From assembly GCA_027622355.1 (NCBI GenBank), contig JAQBZT010000072.1, forward strand, positions 1-10,501: a DNA stretch of 10,501 nt. The letters are read 5' to 3'. Below the pieces are notes generated by a model. The model had not been told where the DNA came from and did no database searches. It saw nothing but the letters and a program-made list of their open reading frames with translations. This stretch comes from a bacterium (GTDB taxonomy: Bacteria; UBA8248). The position numbers and the translations under genes are program-made. Numbering within the stretch: the first letter of the stretch is position 1; each line of letters starts with the position of its first letter. Shown here in pieces: positions 5,714 through 10,501 of the stretch.

Positions 5714-7264
5714 TTAAATGCTCAGGCTCCTGATGTCGCGCCGGGTCAGCGTGAAGTCGTAGATGAACCGCGTTACGAAAATCGCGGTGAACATGCTGGC
5801 TACGATGCCAATGCTCAACGTCACGGCAAAACCCTTGATGGGTCCTGTCCCGAACTGCAGCAGGACGAGCGCCGCGATGAGCGTCGTCACGTTGGAGTCC
5901 AAAATGGTCCAGAACGCCTTGCCGTATCCGGCGTCAATCGCCGTGCGGATGGTCTTGCCGATGCGCAATTCCTCGCGGATGCGCTCGAAGATGAGGACGT
6001 TCGCGTCCACCGACATACCGACCGTGAGGACGATGCCCGCGATGCCCGGCAGGGTGAGCGAGGCCTCGAAGAGCCCCAGCGCCCCCAGCAGGATCAGCAG
6101 GTTGAGGACCAGGGCAAACACCGCCACCAGCCCGCTCAGCTTGTAGTAGATGATCATGAAGAGAAGAACGAGGGAGAAACCGACCAGGATGCTGAGCACC
6201 CCCTGCCGGATCGAGTCCGACCCGAGCGAGGGGCCCACGTTGCGCTCCTCGAGGACCTTGACCGGCGCCGGCAGCGCGCCCGCCCGGAGAGCGATGGCGA
6301 GATCCTGCGCCTCCTCGAGGGTAAACCGCCCCGTGATCTGGGCCCTTCCGCCCGGAATCCGCTCCTGGATGACCGGAGCGCTGTGGATCACCCCGTCCAG
6401 GACGATGGCCAGCCGCTTGCCCACGTTCGCCGCCGTCAGACGATCGAACGCCTTGGCGCCCACCGAATCGAAGGTAACGCTGACGTAGGACTCGTTGAAG
6501 CGGTCGCCGATTTCGACCCGGGCGTCCGTCAAACTGTCGCCGGTCAGGGCCGCCTCGCGGTGGACCAGATACGGGACCCGCCGCACGATCTGGCCCGTCT
6601 CGCGGTTCCGCACGATTTCATGAAGCAGCATCTGTCCCGGCGGCACCCCCGATTGGGCCACCTCGGCCGGGTTGGCGCTCTCCACCACCATCTTGAACTC
6701 GAGCAGGGCGGTTTTGCCGATCAGGGCTTTGGCCCTGGCCGGGTCCTTCACCCCCGGAAGCTGAACGATGATGCGCCGTTGGCCCTGCCGCTGAAGGGTG
6801 GGCTCACGCACCCCGAATTGATCGATTCGGTTGCGGATGGTTTCGAGGGCCTGGGAGACGGACTGCTCCTTGATCCGCTCCATCTGTTGATCGGAGAAGC
6901 CATAGATCGAGACCGGCGGGGTGCCGGTCACCGTTTCGAGGCCGAGATCGGGGTAGTTCTGAAAAACAACCTCGAGACGTTTCTGATCCTCTGGCCGGTG
7001 GAGGGAGACGTGAATCTTTCTCCCCTCGCGGCGAATCTCGCGCACCCGGATATCGTCCGTCTCGAGCCGGTTTCGGATTTCGGAGAAATAACGGTCCAGC
7101 TTGGCGTCCACCGCCTTTTCCGCCTGCACCTCGAGCACGAGGTGGATGCCGCCCTGCAAATCGAGCCCCAGATGGATGCGATCTTCGGGAGGAATGACGT
7201 AAAAAATGGACACCACCGCCACCACCACGATGATGCCCAATCGCCAACCGAGCCGGTTCATCAT
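5714..7264 (-). CDS. secD: Protein translocase subunit SecD
   Basis: Larger subunit of the SecDF export motor in the inner membrane. It has 516 residues, shorter than E. coli SecD (about 615) but common in other phyla. TM1 is at about 9-24, followed by the GLDLQGG motif (33-39) and a large periplasmic P1 region that includes FGVREPTLQRQG (150-161). LRAGALPAPV (326-335) leads into the C-terminal five-helix bundle (about 350-505). SVDANVLIFERIREEL (418-433) is the family signature, with Asp420 the conserved TM4 aspartate implicated in proton transport. Two ATGs stand in tandem (7264 and 7261). An AGGGGG Shine-Dalgarno lies so close that the second ATG (7261) has the better spacing, so the true start may be one codon later. 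yajC lies 62 bp upstream and secF follows immediately. Confidence 0.97.
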   Translation of the reverse strand: MMNRLGWRLGIIVVVAVVSIFYVIPPEDRIHLGLDLQGGIHLVLEVQAEKAVDAKLDRYFSEIRNRLETDDIRVREIRREGRKIHVSLHRPEDQKRLEVVFQNYPDLGLETVTGTPPVSIYGFSDQQMERIKEQSVSQALETIRNRIDQFGVREPTLQRQGQRRIIVQLPGVKDPARAKALIGKTALLEFKMVVESANPAEVAQSGVPPGQMLLHEIVRNRETGQIVRRVPYLVHREAALTGDSLTDARVEIGDRFNESYVSVTFDSVGAKAFDRLTAANVGKRLAIVLDGVIHSAPVIQERIPGGRAQITGRFTLEEAQDLAIALRAGALPAPVKVLEERNVGPSLGSDSIRQGVLSILVGFSLVLLFMIIYYKLSGLVAVFALVLNLLILLGALGLFEASLTLPGIAGIVLTVGMSVDANVLIFERIREELRIGKTIRTAIDAGYGKAFWTILDSNVTTLIAALVLLQFGTGPIKGFAVTLSIGIVASMFTAIFVTRFIYDFTLTRRDIRSLSI

Positions 7265-7287
7265 TCCCCCTTGCCAAGAGCGTCCCT

Positions 7288-7301
7288 GCGGCCCGGGCCG
7301 C
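7288..7301. repeat. 14-bp perfect GC palindrome between yajC and secD
   Basis: GCGGCCCGGGCCGC is a perfect inverted repeat in the 62-bp gap between the yajC stop and the secD start. It could form an RNA hairpin within a yajC-secD transcript and affect relative expression or mRNA processing. No T-run follows on either strand, so it is not an intrinsic terminator. Self-complementary GC strings also occur by chance in DNA this GC-rich. Confidence 0.4.
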
Positions 7302-7326
7302 GGTGAAACGCTGCCGAAGGCTTCTG

Positions 7327-7695
7327 CTATTCTTTCGAGTCGCTTCCGCCGCTCTCGGGAGAAGTGCGGGCGCTGACGGCGGAGCGGTTGACGCGAATCC
7401 GCGTATTTTCCGCTATCTTCAGGTGGATGACATCATCCTTGATCTTCGTGATCTCGCCATAAATGCCGCTCGCCATCACGTTGTCGCCCACCTTCAGGGC
7501 CTGCAGCATCTGGCGAACCTCCTGCTGGCGCTTCTGCTGGGGGCGGATCATGATGAAATAGATGATGGCGAAAACCGCGATGAACGGCACAAGCTGAAAG
7601 AGAAAATTTGGCTCCTGCCCCCCGCCCCCCTTGGCGCCGGACATCGCGTAAGCCACGGAACCTCCAAACAGCGAATCCATCAGTTGGGACAGCAA
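7327..7695 (-). CDS. yajC: Preprotein translocase accessory protein YajC
   Basis: Small single-span inner-membrane protein that associates with SecDF. The core is LVPFIAVFAIIYFIMIRPQQKRQQE: one hydrophobic helix followed by the RPQQKR motif that defines the family. The cytoplasmic domain follows (ALKVGDNVMASGIYGEITKIKDDVIHLKI), then a short Ser/Gly-rich charged tail. Start choice: TTG at 7693-7695 has GGAGGG seven bases upstream and gives 122 residues. The ATG at 7678-7680 (117 residues) has no Shine-Dalgarno nearby but is the more conventional N-terminus, MDSLFGG. An in-frame ATG at 7887 would lie inside tgt and upstream of the promoter, so it is rejected. A strong promoter lies just upstream, and secD and secF follow on the same strand. 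Confidence 0.93.
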   Translation of the reverse strand: MLSQLMDSLFGGSVAYAMSGAKGGGGQEPNFLFQLVPFIAVFAIIYFIMIRPQQKRQQEVRQMLQALKVGDNVMASGIYGEITKIKDDVIHLKIAENTRIRVNRSAVSARTSPESGGSDSKE

Positions 7696-7702
7696 TTTCC
7701 AG

Positions 7703-7708
7703 CCCTCC
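7703..7708 (-). promoter_or_regulatory. Ribosome binding site that favours a TTG start for yajC
   Basis: GGAGGG on the - strand, separated by 7 nt from TTG 7693-7695 but by 22 nt from the ATG at 7678-7680. The spacing favours the TTG. Confidence 0.6.
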
Positions 7709-7733
7709 AAATAAAAGGCGCCCGGCGGGGCGC
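7709..7733 (-). terminator. Terminator-like hairpin in the yajC leader
   Basis: On the - strand GCGCCC (7733-7728) pairs perfectly with GGGCGC (7723-7718) around a CGCC loop, followed by C and then TTTTATTT (7716-7709). This is the architecture of an intrinsic terminator. It lies downstream of the predicted yajC promoter and just ahead of the GGAGGG ribosome site. It could stop read-through from tgt, attenuate the yajC transcript, or act as a stabilising 5' hairpin. The sequence does not decide between these. Confidence 0.55.
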
Positions 7734-7746
7734 AGGCAACCGGGGA

Positions 7747-7775
7747 TTGATAGCAAGGCCCCCCGCGCTTGTCAA
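7747..7775 (-). promoter_or_regulatory. Near-consensus sigma70 promoter for yajC-secD-secF
   Basis: On the - strand a perfect TTGACA (-35, 7775-7770) is followed by a 17-bp spacer and TATCAA (-10, 7752-7747; 4/6 match), with TGC just before it forming an extended -10. Transcription should begin near 7740, giving a leader of about 45 nt to the TTG start. It sits in the 103-bp gap between the tgt stop and yajC. The remainder of the gap next to tgt holds only a weak GGCT/AGCC hairpin followed by TTTG, an unconvincing tgt terminator. Confidence 0.75.
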
Positions 7776-7798
7776 GCAAAGGCTTTATAATCAGCCGC

Positions 7799-8956
7799 TT
7801 ATTCGGCGCCACCGCCGCCAGGCGGCCCCTCGGGGTCCAATCCCAGCGGCCCGGCCAGAAGCGCTGCCGCCCATGCCGAAAAATCACCCGCCGCGATCCG
7901 CTCCCGCGCCCGCCGCAGAAGCTCCTGGTAGAAAAACAGGTTGTGGATCGACATCAGGCGGGCACCGAGCATCTCGCCCGCCTGGAAAAGATGCCGGAGG
8001 TAGGCCCGGCTGTAGCCCCCGCGGCAGGCGGCGCACCCGCACGCATCGTCAATGGGCCGGGCATCGGCCGCGTGGACGGCGTTCTTGATGGAAAGCCGCC
8101 CCGCCCAGGTGAAAAGGTTGCCCCGCCTGGCGTGCCGCGTCGGCATCACACAGTCGAACATGTCGGCCCCCCGCAGGACGCCGCGGAGGAGATCGCCGGG
8201 CGTTCCCATCCCCATGACGTAGCGCGGCTTCTCCGGTGGGAGGACATCGGTCGCCGCATCGAGCAGTTTCCCGGTGTCCCGCTTGCTCTCCCCGAGGGAG
8301 AGGCCGCCGACCGCGTAGCCCGGGAAATCGAGCCGCACCAACTCCTCCGCGCTCTTTCGGCGAAGATCCTCGAAGCCGCCCCCCTGGACGATGGCAAAGA
8401 GCGCCTGATCCGGCCGGCGGTGGGCCGACCGCGCCCTTTGCGCCCAAACGGTGGTCCGCGCGAGGGCCTGCTCGGCCTGATCCCGGGTGTGGGGAAAGCC
8501 AAGCGGCTCATCGAGCACCATGGCGATGTCGGGACCGATCCGCTCCTGCTGGGCCACGCAGCTCTCCGGGGTGAGGTGAATTCGCGTTCCATCGAGGTGG
8601 CTCTGAAAAACGATTCCCTCGTCGCTCGCCTTGGCCAGGGGCGCAAGCGAGAAGAGCTGGTAGCCCCCACTGTCGGTCAGAATCGGGCCCGGCCAGTTCA
8701 TGAACCGGTGCAGGCCGCCCAGCTCTGCGATCCGCTCCGCGCCCGGCCTCAGGATCAAGTGATAGGCATTCGCCAGCACGATCTGGCAGCCCGCCTCCTT
8801 CAGTTCATCCGGAGAGAGCGCCTTGACCGCCGCCTGCGTGCCCACCGCCATGAAGGCGGGAGTCTCCACCTCCCCGTGGGGGGTCGCCAGGCGACCCGCG
8901 CGCGCCTTGCTCTTCGGGTCGGCCGCCAGAACAGAGAAAGAAACCGGGGAGCTCAC
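7799..8956 (-). CDS. tgt: tRNA-guanine transglycosylase (queuine family)
   Basis: Exchanges guanine-34 in the anticodon of tRNAs for Asp, Asn, His and Tyr for the queuosine precursor preQ1. It has 385 residues, a normal bacterial length. The TIM-barrel motifs are present: LTDSGGYQLFSL around Asp95, MVLDEP around Asp149, AIVQGG (188-193), and MFDCVMPTRHARRG with the nucleophile Asp268. Cys306, Cys308, Cys311 and His338 make the structural zinc site (CxCxxC...H). The start is a GTG (8956-8954) whose bases overlap the stop of the upstream ATPase gene (GTGA), which suggests translational coupling. The C-terminus ends in a Gly/Pro-rich tail. Adjacency of tgt with yajC-secD-secF is widespread in bacteria and supports the assignment. 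Confidence 0.96.
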   Translation of the reverse strand: MSSPVSFSVLAADPKSKARAGRLATPHGEVETPAFMAVGTQAAVKALSPDELKEAGCQIVLANAYHLILRPGAERIAELGGLHRFMNWPGPILTDSGGYQLFSLAPLAKASDEGIVFQSHLDGTRIHLTPESCVAQQERIGPDIAMVLDEPLGFPHTRDQAEQALARTTVWAQRARSAHRRPDQALFAIVQGGGFEDLRRKSAEELVRLDFPGYAVGGLSLGESKRDTGKLLDAATDVLPPEKPRYVMGMGTPGDLLRGVLRGADMFDCVMPTRHARRGNLFTWAGRLSIKNAVHAADARPIDDACGCAACRGGYSRAYLRHLFQAGEMLGARLMSIHNLFFYQELLRRARERIAAGDFSAWAAALLAGPLGLDPEGPPGGGGAE

Positions 8957-9714
8957 AGGACGCGTATCGGGCCTTCCGCGCTTCCGGAGAGGAATTGCTG
9001 AATGATGGGATCGTCCATGGACCGGATTTCCTCGGGCGTTCCCTGGACATGGATGCGGCCCTCGTGAAGCATCGCGACAAAGTGCGCGTAGTCCAGGGCG
9101 TTCACCACATCGTGGCTGATGAGGATCGAGGTGATGTGCAGGGTTTCCTGCGTCCGCTGAATCAGCCGGTCGATGGAATCCACCAGGATTGGATCGAGCC
9201 CGGTCGTCGGCTCATCGTAGAGAAGTATTTCGGGCTCCCGGATGATGGCCCGGGCCAGCCCCACGCGCTTTTGCATGCCGCCCGAGAGCTGGGCCGGCAT
9301 CCGGTCCTCCACGCCGTCCAGGCCGACGAGGTGCAGCTTTTCGTTCACTTTTTCGCGAATCTCCGCCTCGCTCATCCGGGAGTGCTCCCGAAGGGGAAAC
9401 GCCACGTTGTCCGCCACCGTCATCGAATCGAAAAGCGCGCCCCCCTGAAAGAGCATCCCGAACTTGGCGCGCACCCGCTTGAGCTCGCGCTCGGGAAGGC
9501 GGACGATGTCCTCCCCGTCCACGCGGATCGCCCCCCGATCCGGGCGGATGAGGCCGATCAGGTGCTTGAGCAGCACACTCTTGCCCTCCCCGCTCCGCCC
9601 CAGGATAACGGTGATCCGGCCGGCGGGAATCTTGAGGCTCACCCCGCGGAGAACGCGGTTTTCCCCAAAAGATTTCTCCAGCCCCTCAATCTCAATCTTC
9701 GTTTCGCCCGGCAC
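8953..9714 (-). CDS. mlaF: ABC transporter ATPase, MlaF/Ttg2A-like
   Basis: Probably the cytoplasmic ATPase of a phospholipid-transporting Mla-type (MCE) ABC importer/exporter acting with a MlaE permease and a MlaD substrate-binding protein. From the preferred start it has 253 residues. Walker A GRSGEGKS lies at 39-46, the Q-loop Gln90 is in LFQGGALFDSMTV, the signature LSGGMQKR is at 143-150, Walker B ILLYDEP at 163-169 has catalytic Glu168, and the H-loop His is at 201. The Walker A sequence with SEGKS and the FQGGALFDS stretch are typical of MlaF rather than of sugar or amino-acid importers. I chose GTG 9714 because GAGGG stands 8 nt upstream; a TTG at 9729 would add five residues and overlap that site. 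No permease or MCE gene lies on either side in this window, so its partners are encoded elsewhere. The substrate is inferred from family only. Confidence 0.9.
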   Translation of the reverse strand: MPGETKIEIEGLEKSFGENRVLRGVSLKIPAGRITVILGRSGEGKSVLLKHLIGLIRPDRGAIRVDGEDIVRLPERELKRVRAKFGMLFQGGALFDSMTVADNVAFPLREHSRMSEAEIREKVNEKLHLVGLDGVEDRMPAQLSGGMQKRVGLARAIIREPEILLYDEPTTGLDPILVDSIDRLIQRTQETLHITSILISHDVVNALDYAHFVAMLHEGRIHVQGTPEEIRSMDDPIIQQFLSGSAEGPIRVL

Positions 9715-9722
9715 GTTGCTAT

Positions 9723-9727
9723 CCCTC
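9723..9727 (-). promoter_or_regulatory. Ribosome binding site deciding the GTG start of mlaF
   Basis: GAGGG on the - strand with an 8-nt spacer to GTG 9714-9712. It would overlap the alternative TTG start at 9729, which argues against that start. Confidence 0.55.
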
Positions 9728-9736
9728 AATCGACCT

Positions 9737-10501
9737 TCACGCCCCGCCTAAAAAACGCTCGCCCACCACTTCCCCGCGCGCCACAAACACGCGGGGAACG
9801 CGGGCGCTCACGCTGCAGAGGATCTCATAGCTGATTGTGTGGGCGCGCGCGGCCAGCTCCTCCGCCGGGATGCGCTCCCCCTTGTCCGCTCCCAACAGCG
9901 TCGCCGCATCGCCCGCCGCCACCCCCTCGATGTGGGTCACATCCAGCGCCAGCATGTCCATCGAGACCCGCCCGGCCAGCGGTGCACGCCGCCCCCGGAC
10001 GATGCCGTCCGCCCGGTTCGAGAGAATCCGCAGATAACCATCGGCGTAGCCCACCGAGACGACCGCGATCCGGCCCGGACTCCGGCGCCGGTAGGTGGCC
10101 CCATAGCCGACCGGGGCGCCGGCGGCAACTTCCTTCACCTGAATCACGGCCCCCTTCCAAGTCATCACCGGCCGAAGAGAAACCCCCTCCGCCCCGGCGG
10201 GCGGGCAGCCGTAAAGAGCGATGCCTGGCCGCACCCATCCACCCGGCGCATCCGGGTAGAGGAGCGCCCCCGCGCTGTTCGCACAGTGCATCTCCGGCGG
10301 GCAGAGCCCCTTCGCCCGCAGATCATCGGCCAGTTCCCGAAACGCATCGAACTGCACCCGGGTCGGCGCCTCTCCCTCCTCCTCGTCCGCCACGGCGAGA
10401 TGGCTCATCAGGCTGGCCACCTCGATCCCCGCCTCCCTTTTCGCCATCTGAATGAAATCAGCCGCCTCCGCGGGCGCGATCCCCAGGCGTCCCATCCCCG
10501 T
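9737..10501 (-). CDS. alr: Alanine racemase, 5'-truncated by window edge
   Basis: PLP enzyme interconverting L- and D-alanine for peptidoglycan synthesis. About 254 C-terminal residues are present out of a usual 360-380, so the N-terminal part with the PLP-binding lysine lies beyond the window. The visible part opens with TGMGRLG, a family block, so the ATG of MGRLG is internal. It continues through MSHLAVADE, MHCANSAGAL and VRPGIALYG. VGYGATY carries the tyrosine expected to be the second catalytic base, 19 residues before the Tyr of GYADG, the same spacing as in Geobacillus Alr. GRVSMDM and the C-terminal YEILCSVSARVPR also match. The mlaF start follows 22 bp after the stop, so the two are probably co-transcribed. 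Whether it is biosynthetic (alr) or catabolic (dadX) cannot be told; the housekeeping context favours alr. Confidence 0.95.
   Translation of the reverse strand, partial: TGMGRLGIAPAEAADFIQMAKREAGIEVASLMSHLAVADEEEGEAPTRVQFDAFRELADDLRAKGLCPPEMHCANSAGALLYPDAPGGWVRPGIALYGCPPAGAEGVSLRPVMTWKGAVIQVKEVAAGAPVGYGATYRRRSPGRIAVVSVGYADGYLRILSNRADGIVRGRRAPLAGRVSMDMLALDVTHIEGVAAGDAATLLGADKGERIPAEELAARAHTISYEILCSVSARVPRVFVARGEVVGERFLGGA

Noticed and set aside
6383..7306. A 307-codon + strand frame opposite secD, and similar + frames opposite tgt (7769-9001) and mlaF (8995-9834).
   Set aside because: These are antisense shadows of clearly recognisable genes, with low-complexity His/Arg/Pro-rich translations and no family motifs.
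7696..7887. N-terminal extension of yajC to an ATG at 7887.
   Set aside because: It would run back through the promoter and into the tgt coding region, and the added residues do not match YajC.

Overview
The window is a gene-dense, GC-rich stretch of a bacterial chromosome from a Gram-negative lineage. It carries no phage, insertion sequence, CRISPR array, rRNA or tRNA that I can see. The partial argB-argD-argF-argG order, SecD/SecF/YajC and an MlaF-type ATPase suit deltaproteobacteria or neighbouring phyla (Nitrospinota, Tectomicrobia or Methylomirabilota-like), but the exact lineage cannot be fixed from this sequence. Two convergent blocks meet near position 4750.

Block 1 (+ strand, 1-3947) is an arginine operon: argB (5' end outside the window), argD, argF and argG. 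The argD/argF and argF/argG junctions overlap by a few bases, so translation is probably coupled. Together they take N-acetylglutamate through N-acetylornithine, then ornithine and citrulline to argininosuccinate. The step from acetylornithine to ornithine (argJ or argE) and argH are not in view.

A 128-bp gap leads to the most interesting gene, 4076-4714 (+). It reads as a membrane-anchored TlpA/ResA-like thioredoxin-fold protein. An in-frame TGA (4361-4363) sits exactly where the first cysteine of the CxxC active site should be, giving UPYC if read as selenocysteine. The frame stays intact and conserved beyond the TGA, including the second Cys and the cis-Pro loop. A small G-looped hairpin lies 19 nt downstream, where a bacterial SECIS is expected. 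I interpret it as a selenoprotein gene.

Block 2 (- strand, 10501 down to 4748) is read in the order alr (5' end outside the window), mlaF-like ABC ATPase, tgt, yajC, secD, secF. alr, mlaF and tgt are tightly packed. A near-consensus sigma70 promoter in the tgt-yajC gap, followed at once by a terminator-like hairpin in the leader, probably starts a yajC-secD-secF unit, which makes the accessory membrane complex of the Sec translocon. A bidirectional terminator separates the two convergent blocks and lies inside the last codons of secF.
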